DNA of 64,000 nt from Torymus aiolomorphi (lineage: Eukaryota; Arthropoda; Insecta; Hymenoptera; Torymidae). The stretch is from the NCBI GenBank assembly GCA_036365515.1, contig CM070873.1, positions 216,737,376 to 216,801,375 on the forward strand. Direction: 5' to 3'. Of this stretch, positions 23,370-37,130 are shown piece by piece; the stretch's first letter is position 1, and every line of letters begins with the position of its first letter. Both the position numbers and the translations under genes were made by a program. The notes beneath the pieces are model-generated. The model was not told where the DNA came from and ran no database searches. It saw only the letters and a program-made list of their open reading frames with translations.

Positions 23370-25950
23370 TCTAACCCGTTAATTTTTCACTTAGAATTGT
23401 TTTTATGGATATTTTTATTCAAGTTCATGTGTGAGATCTCAAATGAGAACTTTTTTTGAACAAAGTTTAGCACTTTTTAGTCTTTCGTTATATAAGATTT
23501 TTATGTGAGCTTTTTTCATTATATAAGTATTTATAAAAATTCATAATAGTATCGAGGTTTTTAATTTTCATAATTTCGGAGAATCGTATATACAATTAAC
23601 TCAAATAGAAAATTGATATTTCGTAATTTACAGAATTTTTTGTAATCTAAAATTTAATTTCCTAAAACATGTTATAAAATGTGTAAATACTAACTAGGAG
23701 ATTAGCAATTCCTACATGTAAATTGTAATAAAATATGGCAATGAAAGTAAAAAAGAAAAAAACAGCAATATCATTTTCTATTGGATTTTATTTTCTTAAT
23801 TACGTTGCTGTTATTAATTTTATATTAGTACTTAAAATTTTACAAGACCAGGAATAGGATATTTCAAAATGAATTTTTAATTTAAAATCTATATTATTAG
23901 TTTATTAACATTTGTTATTTTAAATTACTATAAAACACTAACGAATTGATTTTCATACGAAGTCATGGCCTTTGGATAACAGATTTTGGCCTACGGGAGT
24001 ACGGCTTGTGAGAATGGAGTTTTGATACCTAAAGATAAGAGACTGTCTAAGTACACACTGCTTTGTTTCCCTCGTAAAAAAAACACGTCCGAAATGTAGC
24101 ATTCCCGTGATCCGAAAACAGTATGTGGACAGTCTCTAAAGCTCTCTAGCTGTAATCATGTAATTTTAAATATGCAATATTGTGACAAAGAATGATATTT
24201 ATTCGACTTAACACGACTAAAAAAATAATGCTTTCTGAATGGCCGAAAAAAATTCTTTAAAATAAAAAAAAAGAATTTTTATAATAGCTATTAATTTATG
24301 CTTTCCAAATGTCGGGTTTTTAAGAAAGTTATGAACAACAGAATTTAGCGCAAGAAAATGGTTAAAAATCTCTATTAAAATATTGTAAAGAAATGGACAA
24401 AATATTTTAAGGAAAAAAGCCTCACATGAATTAGAAAAGATACTGGATTTAATTTTTATACACCAGAAATCGACTCTCAAAACACCGTTAAATTTTTTTT
24501 TCCAAAGACCACGTGTTCTTGTTAAATTTCTAAATATTGCATTTCTTTACATCATTTAAACTATAATTGAAAAATGATAAATACGTAAAATAAAATCGCG
24601 TACCTATTTTTCATGGATCTTTAACAATTGTTGTGATGTTAACGTTGATAAAGCAAAAGTAAAATAAAAGGTATAGCTCACTAGATGAAATCTACAGGGG
24701 CACTTGCTTTAAAATTCTTAAAGTCAGAGTTTCTCTTTTTCTCATTGAACGCTACCACCCCTCAGCGATGCGGAGCAACAAGGACGACGGCTAGGCTCTT
24801 ACAGCTGGGGTCATTGCCTCAGACCTCAAGGGGGACCAAATCGCTCCTCCCCCTTCTACCTGGCTTCTTTTTTTCCCTTCCCTCTTCCCAGACTCTCGTC
24901 TTCATTTTGAAAAAACTTTAATGAAACCCTTAACAATACTTTCACTTTCGTTTAATATCTACAATCCTTAATTATTCTTTGTAAAGTATTTTATTTACTT
25001 ATTTAAACTGATTTAAGCAAATATAATGTTAGTAAAAAGTTAGTTTTATATATTTTTTCACTTAATGCCGCTCCAAATAGAATTCTTTATGTAAAAATTA
25101 TAAATAAATGACAACATTTTGTATGCGAAACAGTAAAACAAAAAACCAGAATGCTAAGTATGCTTTTATACCTACATATAGTTTTATTCACATTATTTGT
25201 ATTTCTGTTTATTTTCAATAAAAAAAAATTGTAGGTGTTGAAATTTTTCATTATTCCATGTTACAAAATAAAATTATTGATTTTAAAAATGGTTCCTTTC
25301 AACTCACGCAAAAATAACTACTCCGTAAACACACATGAAGTGTTCGGAAAAACAAAATCGTATACTAATTTAGTAGTTTATAGAAGAAATCATATGGGTA
25401 TTTGATTTTCAGAATAAGTATAAATTATACTGAAAAACCCACTATTACCACAAATAATCGAAAAAAAGAAACAATTTTTTGTATTAATCTATACTTTCTT
25501 GGAGAGAAGATATATTATTTTTGAAGAGGGGATTTTAAAAGAATGACATTGTGCAGTGTTAATTTATTTATTATAGGTATTATTATTATAGAATAATAAA
25601 CAATTAAATCTAACAAATGACACATTGGTTTTGAATCTTACTCTTTCATTTGTTCGGTCTGTAATGTACAATTCGAACGTATTATCTCTAAAAAAAAAGT
25701 AATAAACACGCACAACTATACATTCTATGTTTACAAAAATAGGCTGCTTATCTATATTCTTTATGCGTAACAGCTCCTGTACAAGTCATCTCTAAAAACG
25801 TAATCTTTTAAATTTGTAAAATGTTTATTCAAAGATCGTTTATTGTCAATATCAAGAAAGGACTACTAATCAGAAGCCAGAGTGATTCAGAGAAACCGTG
25901 ATCATCGTCCTCGGAAATAATCTGAAATCGCTGAATATCTATATAGTCGC
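23370..25950. other. Noncoding AT-rich region
   Basis: No gene is recognised. A short inverted repeat lies at about 24050-24135 (arms 'agagactgtctaagtacaca' and its partner ending 'gtggacagtctct'), likely a small MITE. Positions 24690-24900 are less AT-rich and encode nothing recognisable. Confidence 0.5.
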
Positions 25951-25959
25951 TCGGATACA

Positions 25960-27139
25960 CACCTCCACGATGCTATATATACATATATACATAAACACGT
26001 GTGAACAGGTTCCCGGTCCGCGCGAGAGGACAACCGAGGTCTGAGAGCAGGTCCGGACAGGCTCTACCTAAATAGGTATACTCCGACAGTCCCGCGCGGA
26101 AATTCGCGTGCTTCGTCCACAAGTAGTAGCGCGGCGCGCGTGCACGCAGTCGATTTTCCGAGAGTGCGCGCGAGCGCAGAGTACTTATACCTACACTTGC
26201 CGCGCGTGTGTATACTCGTCCGGGCGTCGAAAATTCGCCAACACGCGCGCGAGAGATATACAACACGGCAGAGCACGCAAAACGCAATTGCGTAATATTG
26301 CGGGTTTGCGGGCCAGGAGCGAAAGAGAGTAAGTACCTACATAAAAGCGCATCAGTGAAAGAGAGTAAAAGAGTAGAGTCTCATCGCCGTCGAACGCGGG
26401 TGGCCAACGGACAGACGCACGCAGCGTTCAGCCGACTATAGCCCAGCTGAGGTGCGCGCGCTGCCGCCGTATAGGTGCATACAGCTTATACAGCCGTAGA
26501 CACGAACAGCGAGTGCAGAGCAAAGAGGACGAGCAGGAAATTGTTATTCGTTAAGACACGAAACAGCCCCCGCGAAGGAGGAGCCCGTCTCGCTCCTTTT
26601 CATCTCGGTGAGTATTCCACATTCTCGAAACACGCTCCCGATAACAACAATAAACACAATACCTACTCTGTTAGCAACAATTGGCGCGCGCGCGCGAGCG
26701 AGCTTCCGCCTTTTTTCGTGACCCGCCTCATACCTGAACCTACGTAGAGCGACTCTCACAGTTCACAGTGTCTTTCCCCGAGGAAGCTCGCGCCAGTCGT
26801 GCGCGCGCTCGCGTATGATAGTATCAGCGAGCTTTGCTTTTTTCCTGCGCGTGCATTATAGAAGTACCTGCGCGAGTGTGCGCATGTGTGTGTGTGAATA
26901 ACGTTAGCGTGCTCGGATGGTGGGAGGTTAAGTAGGGGGCAAAAAGAGAACCCTGCTGTGTTCTCTGGTGGGGGCTGATAGAGAGGCGCACGCGCGACTG
27001 GGCTTTTTATCAGCGACCAATCGAGCTGCGGGGGAACGGCCAGAGCCAATCGACGGAGGCCGAAGCTAAATGAAAACCTGCTCGCGCTCTCCAACAGCTG
27101 TTTCAAAACCGCCGTTGCCACGTTTTCTTCCGAGCCCTG

Positions 27140-27191
<52 letters not shown>

Positions 27192-27330
27192 GCTCTCACA
27201 CTCACACGTTCCTACATCGAGCAAGCCTGGCAGCCGCTGCCACCTCCGCGCGGCCTTACGAAATGAGAGCCTCTCGTAATTCCCTGAGCTGCGAGAGAGC
27301 GTTGAGCTGTTGTATCCATGGGCACGTTGT
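25960..27330 (+). promoter_or_regulatory. CpG-rich promoter-like island with candidate noncoding first exon
   Basis: This region is strongly CpG-enriched against the surrounding AT-rich DNA and contains ARE-like purine runs and a (CA)n(CG)n microsatellite at 27141-27192. A strong donor (AAAGAGA followed by GTAAGTACC, exon end 26328) and another (CTCG followed by GTGAGT near 26607) suggest plus-strand noncoding first exons of a large gene whose body is not recognisable here. Long frames in this island come from CpG composition. Confidence 0.4.
27141..27192. repeat. (CA)n/(CG)n microsatellite
   Basis: About 19 CA units pass directly into seven CG units. Confidence 0.95.
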
Positions 27331-27339
27331 GTGGAGCTC

Positions 27340-30300
27340 GGATCTGGAACGACAGACACTGGTTTCTACTTTTCATTCCTTTGCCAAGCTTTATCTACAA
27401 CAATAAACTCTATACTGCGTATACCTATCCCTTGGGCTCGTCCTTTTCAAAAAGGGCCTTTCAAAATTCCCTAGAAGAATCATGGAAAATTTTCTTACAC
27501 CAAAGAGTTATTCAATATTCGAATATGAAATAATTTTTTTTTCTACATACTTTTTAAACCTCAGCTATCGATGCCGACAAAATTTCAGAGTAATGTATTA
27601 TTTGATGTGGACTTTCCGGTGCGTGAAAAGTATGTCAAGAAAAATCTTTCATTAAATTTTTAGAAATGAAGCACTAAATTGACGAGGTTTTCAAAATTTT
27701 ATAAGATTTATAACTTTCTAACACATGTTTTTATTTTATTATTAAAACTTCTAATAAAACTTAATGCATAACACGGAGAAAGTTCAATCTTTTTAAATGA
27801 TTGTACAACCGTCGATTACTTCTTTTACATCACGATGCATTTTATCTAACGATACCGTTGTTGTAGTTTTCTTTCAATAGCATTCAAGCATGCAACCCAA
27901 ATTACAAAAATAAATAGACTAAAGCTTCTTAGAAAATTCGTTTAAGTATTTTAAAAGCTTCTAAACTAATTTAACGAACTCATGTCGAGTAAAACGTTTT
28001 TTCTGTTTTCAAAATAATTATCATGTTAAAATTGTCTAAGGCTACTTTTATCTGAAGAACATTTATCAGATTTATCTTCATAATGATTTTGTATTATATA
28101 TTATACAGACATCGCTTTTTTATGAGCATGAAAATTGATGAAAACGCAATGCATTCTAAAAATACGTTACACTGTATTTATCAGCGTCACAATATCAAGA
28201 GGGACACAATATCGTGACGTCATAATGGAAGTTTTGCAGTTATTGTATAACGTAAGTAGAAAACGGAAACTTCGTTTATAAAATGTAATTTATGCAAGCG
28301 CAAGACATTCTTTGCGCGTGTAGGAAATCGAAGGAAAAATTTCCCAAATATCTAAACAGCGTACGTTTTTCCGGCTCCGGTTTTTCATCCTCACGGGCTG
28401 TATAGGCGCCCCTATGTTTACTGATTCCATTCTCAAGTAGAAAATCTACCTGCTACGGGGTATACATTGTTGAGAATCGTATTGTTTTGCTCTCGTTCTC
28501 CACGTATTCTCTTCCCCTCTTCCGTATGCATAAAATCAATGAAGTCTTTGAGCATCTCTGGGTTCGTGTGCGCGAACACTTTTACTATTTCAACGCGGCG
28601 ACGTTGTAACATTCTACATATACAAGCTCAGATCAATCTAACTATTTTTTTAATTATTATCTGCAACTACAGAATCCTTAATGTTTCTGATTGTTGCTGA
28701 ATATTCCGATTGTTTCCGTAGCATAATGAACAAGAGAAGTTCACAAATGCGATTCTTGTCACACTTGTTCTTTTGTATAATAATTTTTAGTCATAAATAT
28801 TTCCAATGAGAGATAAATTGTTATGAAAAGCACTCAATTTTCTGATGATACTAATGATTAATGAAGAAAAAAAATGAATAGACTCCATCAAATGATTCAA
28901 TTAAGAAAATTCTCTCTAGAATAAAACTTCGTCACTTGTATTCTTTGCTCCAAAGTTTCGTTAACAAGGACATACCTAGTGTGAATGTTGGTTCGCGTAA
29001 GGTCACGGAGCACCTGGTATTGTGGAGTTCTTAAGAATGTAGGCGTTTCCTGTAATGCCCCTGTCGATTCTAAAATACCTTTCCGAAATACCTTCTATGC
29101 GCACCTCACAAAATTGTGGCGTTGAATTATAAATGAAATTAGATGTGTCATCATTTCAGAAATTGAATTATTATATTGTTAAATAAATCATTTTCATTCG
29201 CTGTGGTTCATGTAATTTACCAAATTTACCGAACCAATAACATACTATCGTACTAACGAACAGAATCAGTTTTCGGAAAATTTATAAAAATTTCATGAAA
29301 TATATTTGTTTAACTTATGAGTTAATAGAAAATTGGTTAACAATAGCTGTGTTATAAATGCTCTCTTCTTCAGACGTTGCCATCTATATAGGTAGTCTTC
29401 TAAAATAGTATATTTTAATATTTTCATTGATTTCAAAACGAATTTCATTCTTTCTAAAAAAGATACAATTCCTTATTTTGCATGTAATGAAAAACTCAAA
29501 TAGTGGTGGTAAACTTCAAAGAATTGCCACCAAAATTTGAATTTTTCTCTACATAAATGACTTTGTTTCATGATCCTCTCTTTTAAAAACGATGGCCGGA
29601 TGTTGTAAAGTATTTAAAGGCACCAAAATCGGCTCTGTTTCAATTTTTTAAATTTTAAAATCAAATTTCGACTTCGAGTATTTAAAAATAAATAAAATAA
29701 AATAAAGTACAAAAATAAAATTAAGTATTCTTACTTAACATAGTTTGACTAATTTTCTTATTATTTGAAAAAAAAACTTCAGTGCTTTATTATTTGAAAA
29801 AAAACTACACGCGGTAAAACTGCATTTTTGTGTTTTAAGTATATTTTTTGTGTTTTTAGTATTAGATATATATGAAAAGAAAAAAGTGGTTTAAGGGAAC
29901 GCCGCAGTTAATGTATTATTATATGAAAGTATTGTAGTATATTTTATTTTCTAAATAAAAAAATATGACAATTTTCCAAAATCCAAGAGTTGTCCGCACT
30001 TGATATACAAATTTTGAAGTGATTCCCAAAATTTCAGCTATGTCGGTTAATTCTTTATAGAGAAAACTAGTTCTGTTATTCCGGCATCCCGTTAAGAGAC
30101 TAGATCAGGACATCAAAATCCGGAAGCTCAGAGGAGTTGAGTCAAATTTAAAATCTTAATGTTAACTCAAATTTTCTTTTATATTTTTTAATATGAAGAA
30201 TCCGATGCAATTGCAAAAAGTGTTTCACGAAAGCTTACAGATATATACTTGCACGATTGTCGCGCATTTAATTCCATAAATATGGTACACATAAGTGGTG

Positions 30301-30570
30301 CTAAAATTCTCACGATACGAAATTTAAAAAAAAAAATTTTTAAATTGTTTCTTTTTATTGAAAATAATGACAAAATTTATTGTATTTTCTTTCTTTAAAG
30401 CTCCCGCACTCCTTGGTGTGTTGTTTTATGTTTCATAATATATAGTTACGTTTGACACACACACACTCTCTCTCTTTTGTTTTCATTAGTTTTCTGATTA
30501 CTATGTTTATTATTGCAATAAAATTTTACGAATTAATCTAACAAATGTCATCTTTTTTGTAATTGGGTAG
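27340..30570. other. Noncoding AT-rich region
   Basis: I see no supported gene, splice structure or RNA gene in this stretch. Small frames lack domains and sit in ordinary AT-rich sequence. Confidence 0.5.
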
Positions 30571-30573
30571 GTA

Positions 30574-31129
30574 CACTGAAAAAAATTTTAGGCTGTAGAA
30601 ACCATAGTTTCGATTTGCTGTACTAACACTATTTATAGTGTTCATTTACCCTTACAGACGGCTGAAGCAGCTATTCATTTGTATAATGTAACGACACTAT
30701 TGGTCAGATGCGGGAAATGTACTTGTACAGCTCTGACAGCAGTACGATTTAGTTTTGCCGCCGGTATTTGTTTGTTGACAACGCTACAACGCGAATCCGA
30801 TGTTCATGTTCTAACCTAAAAAACTCAAGAGACTGGCCACATCAACCGCATGTTTGCAATTCGCTTTTGCGTATTTCATCTGTAATCAGTGTACTTATCA
30901 ATCGAGATTATTTTAATGAAAAATGTGTATGCATGGCGAATCATAACCTATTTAATGCTCCGACAAAAAAACTCTATACATTAGTGCTTTCAGTGTATCT
31001 TGTACAGCTCTCACAACTGTACGAATAATTTTACTATATCTATAAAATTCAGCAGAAAGAAAATCAGCCGAACAGTACTGTTGTCAGAGCCGTACTTTCA
31101 GTTCTTACAACGTGAAATTTTTTTCAGTG
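30574..31129. mobile_element. 556-bp MITE with CACTGAAAAAAA termini
   Basis: The left terminus CACTGAAAAAAATTTTA and the reverse complement of the right terminus (CACTGAAAAAAATTTCACG) match for about 15 bp. Both are bordered by TA. The interior has repeated subterminal motifs related to 'gtacagctctgacagcagta' in both orientations. No transposase is encoded. Confidence 0.7.
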
Positions 31130-31539
31130 TATAGGTATTTATTATTAAAAATCCGTAGCAATGAAATTTTTGTGTGCCATAGCGCATATTGAGATCTTCA
31201 TCTGATATTGTTGTACGTATGGATAATGCTTGACATTTATTTTGAATTATAATTTGTTGTAAACAAAGTAAGTGTACAAATACGATAACAACAGTATATG
31301 TGGATATTTCTTGTTATATAATAAAAAAATATATGTTACATAACAACATATATAATTCTATCAAAATAAGTATGTTTGGAGACAGTTGGCTCTTATAAAA
31401 TAATATAATTAAGCTGAATGTCATTCACGGATTTTTCTACTACTTAGCAATAATAATTACAATAATCATAAGATTATTTAAAACTATTTGTAATTATTAT
31501 TTATAATTCTTTTATAGTTTATTCATCACTGAAGTACCC

Positions 31540-31740
31540 TATCATTTTAAACTATTCGATCAAAGTGCATACTACTCAATCGAAGTTCAAACTACTCGAT
31601 CACTTCGAACTATTCGATAAAGTTCGAGTAGTTCAATACATCGAGTAAAAAGTTTGACTTGACTCGAGTTCGTCGAGTTTTTGAAGCAAATAGTTTGGAT
31701 TTTCGAGTATACTCATGCATCCCTAATATTATCAACCAAA
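31540..31740. repeat. Cluster of CTACTCGAT-like short repeats
   Basis: 'actattcgatcaaag', 'actactcaatcgaag', 'actactcgatcacttcgaa' and inverted versions such as 'cgagtagttc' recur within 150 bp. The cluster ends near 'catgcatccctaat', reminiscent of hAT-element termini. It probably represents the subterminal repeat region of a truncated element. Confidence 0.45.
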
Positions 31741-32639
31741 GATACCGGGGAAAAATAAATTAAGAAAAATTGAATTTATAGGTTAGGTAGCACATCATCG
31801 CAATGAGAACACGTTCTTCTTTCTATTCTTTCCAGGCTCTTCCGTCTGATTTCACTTCACAAAAATTAATAATAATTCAAAATCTAACATTAAGATACAA
31901 TTATTTTTAACGAAAACTCATACGATCTGACGATGCCTACTACACACGTTAAACACGATAAATATATTCTTGTATTTCGTTCTTAGCCATAAAATTAGCT
32001 TAAAAAATAGGTTATTTATGGTTAACATTTCTACCAGAGCTTAAGCCTATTTTAGCCAGATTTAATGCTAAAAGCGTGCGTTATTACCAGGGTTTTTAGG
32101 TAATCTTTAGCTAAAAATTAACCCTATTCTGAAAATCTAGCCAATTTATAGCTAGAATATGCTTATAAGATTTCTACCAGGGTGTCTTAAAACTTATAAT
32201 TGGTTCCACCCCAAAGTAAATGATTCGCATATGTGTAAATAAATAAGTACTATGATTAAAATGAAGACTAATTCTTATTCATATTTTTATATAATTGAAT
32301 AATTAACATATGAAATTTAAATTTTTGATATTTTGAATTTCAATATCAAACATTTGTTCTTTTGATTTAATTTTAATACGAATATATAACTAGTTTCTAA
32401 TGCTTTATTTTGTAATTCCTTCGTTATATCCTCATTCAAATTCTAGTACGAAATTCGATATATTGGATAGTAAGTACTTGTTACATTCGAAAATATGATC
32501 TTTGTGATTTAGGATTTTAAAATCCAGAACAATGTTCAATACATGAGTTAAACTGCAAAATAAATTCATTGAGTTGACGTTAACCCATACGAAAAAAACA
32601 CTCAATATGTCCGAAATTACTTCCGATTGAGTGTAATTT

Positions 32640-32892
32640 CTGACAATATATACGTGGGTCTGAACTTTGCATCGTTGGAATGCAACGAAATAATTTTTTT
32701 TTTTCGATTAATTAAAGTTATTAAACAATGGAGATTTTATCTAAACCTTTATTTTAAAATTATTTTATACTATAAAACACTAAATCTACACGAAAAATTA
32801 ATATTATGTAGTATAAACGTGAAGTAACGAGAATTATTTTTTTTATTTCATTGTACTCCAACGTTGCAAACTTCAGACTCATATATATACCT
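32640..32892. repeat. Inverted repeat of about 60-bp arms
   Basis: The left arm (about 32640-32705, 'gggtctgaactttgcatcgt') matches the reverse complement of the right arm (about 32830-32892, 'caacgttgcaaacttcagac'), giving a 250-bp foldback with an AT-rich centre. It is probably a small nonautonomous element. Confidence 0.6.
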
Positions 32893-33155
32893 AGTAATAT
32901 TAGTGGGGTTAAATTGGCTGTAAACACTCAATATTTCAGTAGTTTTTCGTAGGAAAGTGTTATAGTGAATCGTCTAAGTATCAGCCCCCTCCTCCAAGGA
33001 ATTACAACAATCCGAAGACAAAAATTTGAATCTATTCCATTTATACTTATTCATTGATACCTTTCAAATATTTGAATATTCTAATTACGTATATATGTAC
33101 AAATTCCGGTATATTTTACAGCAAATACTCACCCCTATTTATTGCAAATCTCTTA

Positions 33156-33280
33156 GGGAGAGTCCACACTGGATCCGTACCCCGTATGAATAACCAGAAA
33201 TGTATATCTATACATATAATATGTATAGATATACATCTCTGGTTATTCATACGGGGTACAGGTCCTGTGTGGACTTTCCC
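33156..33280. repeat. 125-bp near-perfect palindrome flanked by TTA
   Basis: The two halves mirror each other through 'gagtccacac', 'gtaccccgtatgaataacca' and 'atgtatatctatacatat'. There is only a short mismatch block near the ends and one or two internal differences. TTA lies on both sides (33153-33155, 33281-33283). A three-base TWA duplication is typical of PIF/Harbinger elements. Confidence 0.75.
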
Positions 33281-33493
33281 TTACTTATGATACCTCTAAA
33301 ATAATTCTGTATCTACTAACTGAACACTGAAGTAGATGTCAAAATTTTTCTCTGCGAAACTTTGAAATCCGGATTTGATTTCTAGCCATAATTTCGAAAA
33401 GAATAATTTGAATTGACGATCAATGTTTGATACATACGAAATTCTAGAGATAACTTAGTTTTCAGTTTTATTCAGTTCTATATGCAACATTAA

Positions 33494-34005
33494 GATAATG
33501 TGTACTTACCGACAAATTTTAGAACATGTATATCTTTTGCAAATAATAATTGAATTACTAAAAAAAAAAATTGAGTATAGTATTTATATATACGGAGCGC
33601 CTGACAGAGCTGTTTTTCCAAAAATCTACTCAGAATTTATTTAATTAAATAAAAGCCGCAATGCCGATAAGTAGGGATCTGTAATACTTCGAATTTTGCC
33701 AGTATTAAAACGAGCGTATCTCATGGAAATGCTGATAGAATCGCACAAAAAAAAAATCTGAGCATAGTATTTACATACACGGAGCGCCTGACAGAATTGT
33801 TTTTCCAAATAAACGTTCGAATGTTTATGAATTAAATAATGAAATTGGGTTGATTTTGAGGTTCACATCGCCTTAAGGCGATTATTATTTAAATACTATA
33901 TTAAAAATTATATAAATACTATACTCAATTTTTTTTTTTAGTAATTCAATTATTATTTGCAAAAGATATACATGTTCTAAAATTTGTCGGTAAGTACACA
34001 TTATC
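33494..34005. mobile_element. 512-bp TTAA-flanked element with ~97-bp perfect inverted repeats
   Basis: The left terminus GATAATGTGTACTTACCGAC is repeated in inverted orientation at the right end. The match appears perfect for about 97 bp including an 11-base A run. TTAA flanks both ends (33490-33493, 34006-34009). The interior has two direct copies of 'acggagcgcctgacagarctg' about 190 bp apart. It is noncoding. Confidence 0.85.
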
Positions 34006-34009
34006 TTAA

Positions 34010-34398
34010 GGGGGTGTCGCACTATACTAACACTGTTTTATCGGTGGAACATGTAAAAGTAATTAATATAAATAAAAGGATAATGATTTACGGCTTGAAC
34101 AAATTCAGTTGCCCTGCGTAATGGTGTAATACAACATTCTACAAAGTTTCGAGGGAAAAAAACGACGACACCTTTATTTATTTTTGGAACGAAATTTGGT
34201 TAATTTTCGTTCCAAAAATAAACAAAGGTGTCGTCGTTTTTTTGTCTCAAAACTTCGTAGAACGATGTATTAGAGGATTACGCAGGGCAAGTGAATTTGT
34301 TTAAGACGCAAATCATTATCCTTTTATTTATATTAATTATTTTGACATATTCCGCCGATAAAACAGGGTTAGTGGTAAAGTAGGACTATTACACCACC
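34010..34398. mobile_element. 389-bp palindromic TTAA MITE, family B copy 1
   Basis: The whole element folds on itself around about 34200 ('cgttccaaaaataaacaaag' opposite 'ctttatttatttttggaacg'). The arms are marked by 'aacactgttttatcgg' and 'ccgataaaacagggtt'. TTAA is on both sides (34006-34009, 34399-34402), the left copy being shared with the neighbouring 512-bp element. Confidence 0.85.
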
Positions 34399-34639
34399 TT
34401 AAGTACGTGCCAAACACAGTAAGCTATATTTAAAAAAATAAATATATAATTCTCTAAATAGTGAAAAATAATCTTCGATTTCTATTTTAATAGCAGGAAG
34501 ATGGAGACGATATTATGTCGATAAATGTAAAAAGTGAAAAATTGATTAGGTATAACACGGTGAATTAAAAAAGAATTTGCACTTTGAAATGAAAATACAA
34601 CGTGATAAAGTACAGCGTTTATCGAGGATTATCCACATA

Positions 34640-37130
34640 AAAAGTGTTTATTCAAACATGTAGGGTCACAACGTAGCGAATCGATCGGCAATCCAGCGAG
34701 CCCATCCAGCAATGCCAAATACCCGGGGCGAGGGGGTCGGCACGAGCCGCGGCAGCGGCGCCGCCACAGGGGAGCAAATGAAAAGGAAATACTTGAAATC
34801 GGCGATCGAAAGGCCATTCGGAAACAAGTGCTGGCGACGTCGGAAAATGCACTCGTCTACAGCGCGCCACTTTGAAAATCGTGGCAGTTCGCGGCTGTCG
34901 AAAATAGAGTCGCGACCTGGCAACGCCGCGCGTTCTCTCGCGCCGTCTCTCTCTTTCTCTCCTCTCTTGTCGGGACCTGCGCCGCTGCGCGTGTGCCGTG
35001 TGCCGCACACACGAGAGCCGCCTCCGCTACTGCTGTGTCGTGTTGACTGGTGCTGCTGCTGCAGTTGTTACAGCTCGGCATTGCTGTCTGTTCGTGCTTG
35101 CCCGCCTGCCTGCCTGCCAGCCTGCCTTTTTGAACTTCAGTCCTCGGCTTCTACATCAGCAGTATCGTCGCGTATAACGGCCCTCGCTCGTTCCTCTTTT
35201 TGCCTCTCACGTACAGCCTCGAAAAAAGCAGACTGTTGTGGCTGCCTCGCCGCTAACGTGTAGAGTAATTAAAAATAAGATAGATAACATTTCGAAAATG
35301 ACGGCCGAGATACGAGGAGTGTAACCGTTCGCTGCCCGAGACGTAAAAGTGGTCGCTGTATCGTCGTTTCTCGCCTTTTTGTTTTTCCTTCTGCGCGTGT
35401 GTGTGTGTGTGCACGCACGCGCGCATATACGTGTGTACCGCGGTCATCGACGAGAGAGCGAGAGAAAAAGAGAGGCGGCAAAGGAGGAGAAAAATAAAGC
35501 AAGAGAAGTCAAAGGAGAGGCAGAGGATGAGGCCGCTCGAAACTGCTGCGCGAGAACCGTTCACGCTTGGCTTCTGAGTGTGTCTGCTCTCTTTCTCCTT
35601 GGCTCTGAAAGATACGTACGCGAAGAGGGACATAATAAGAACCGAAAAGCTCGAGTGGAAGCAATCAACTGCTGCGGCGACGACGGCGAGCCAGAGGAGT
35701 ACCATGAATTCAGTAATACGGCGCATGCTACTTTTTCTCATATACTATTAGCATAGGGCCAGCCCGCTCCCCCTCCCTCATTCCCTTCGTTTCTGCTATT
35801 TTCTACTTTCTCCGCGCTCTTCTCTCTAATTCTTCCCGACATCGGCGCACTCGCGCTCGAGACACCTCTATTCTTAGGTCCTCTCGAGCGCGGCTCGCCT
35901 ACGCTGGCCTCGCCTCTCCCCGGCTCCCTTTTTCCCCCTTTTATTTCCTGAAAATTATCTTTCTAGGTTAAGTAGACTCGACGGTGCAGCGCTCGAGCGT
36001 GCGTGGCATTGACGACGACGACCAAGTAGAACGCGAAAAGAGAAAAACTAAGCCGCGGGCGCGAGTGCGGACACACGGGGCTAAAGGGATTTCCGGAGCG
36101 TTGCGATTGAAAGCGGAGCGCAGCGGATAGACTATCCCGCACGCCCTATGAATATTTCATCTAACGGCGCGTTCGCGTATATCGCCAGAGCTGATTTTAA
36201 GAGCTGTGCCCGAGAAAATCGTCTCTTGGAATTGTTAGATCGTGCGGAGGAAGGGCGTAGGCTGCGTTATCCCCTTTACGGACTGGCGAGACAAAAATCC
36301 GAGGCGACCGAAAGAATATCAAAGCCCTCCCGCGTGGGGCGAACAGGGGAGCGAAAAACTACGCGCTGCACGTACTAAGCCTCAACACGGCTGGCCGTAG
36401 CTGGCATTTAAAAAGGCGGGTAGTTTAAAAGCCCTCCGAGTCGCTCTCTTTGGCTGCCCCCTCCACCCCCGAGCAGTAGTGCATGCGCATACATCGAAAG
36501 CTCTGTCTCTCTTTCTCTGGCCGTAGGTCGTCCCGATAAGCAGCCCAGGCTCGCTGGCTGGCTGACTGGCGCACACACGTGCGCGCGTATACGGGACGCG
36601 TGTATCCGTGAAAACGGGGGCGGAGCTAGTCGCCGCTCTTCGGCCTTCGTTCCGACCTAGCCTAACCGAGTCAGCGCGCACACCACGAGTGCAGCGGTGC
36701 GCGTTCTCTGTTGTTTGTGTGGGTGTAGTGCTGCGCGCACCAACGCAAGCGATACACACGCATGCGCACATATGTATATATATACATGAGGGACGTGCAC
36801 GTGTGTAAAGGGGAGGGGGCCAGTCAGTAGCGCATGCATACGCGTACCCACATGGCTTGCCAGTATATATACGAGGTATTCCGCTCATTTGCTTTCCACG
36901 GCTGTCCAGTCCAGCGTCGGCTGACCGGTGCCTGTTGGTTTGTGCGCCCATGTCCGTGTGTTTGTGCATCGGAATACTGGCCGGCTCCCTCTCATACTCA
37001 CGGGCAATCCCCTCTGCCGTGGATCTATGGACAGGCGCGCGTATATGCATCTGTGTATTATGTGCAGGAAACGTGCTAGTCTTCCCTTATTCTATCAACC
37101 CGTATACACGTATACACGCTAGCTAGAAAT
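34640..37130. promoter_or_regulatory. CpG-rich island with simple sequence, no confident exon
   Basis: GC content rises abruptly. The region contains CTG/CAG runs near 35045-35070, (GT)n at 35394-35410, GAGA-type purine tracts at 35450-35530 and many CpGs. Long open frames exist on both strands but overlap each other and show compositional, not domain-like, sequence. It resembles the 5' region of a long gene. No splice-supported coding exon could be assigned. Confidence 0.4.

Noticed and set aside
26756..27205. Long minus-strand frame with a CVCV repeat
   Set aside because: It is produced by the (CA)n/(CG)n microsatellite and CpG composition; there is no domain or splice support.
36382..37050. 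222-residue minus-strand frame in a CpG island
   Set aside because: Arg/Ala/Thr/Cys-biased composition, overlapping frames on both strands and no homology-like motif. Stops are simply rare in GC-rich sequence.
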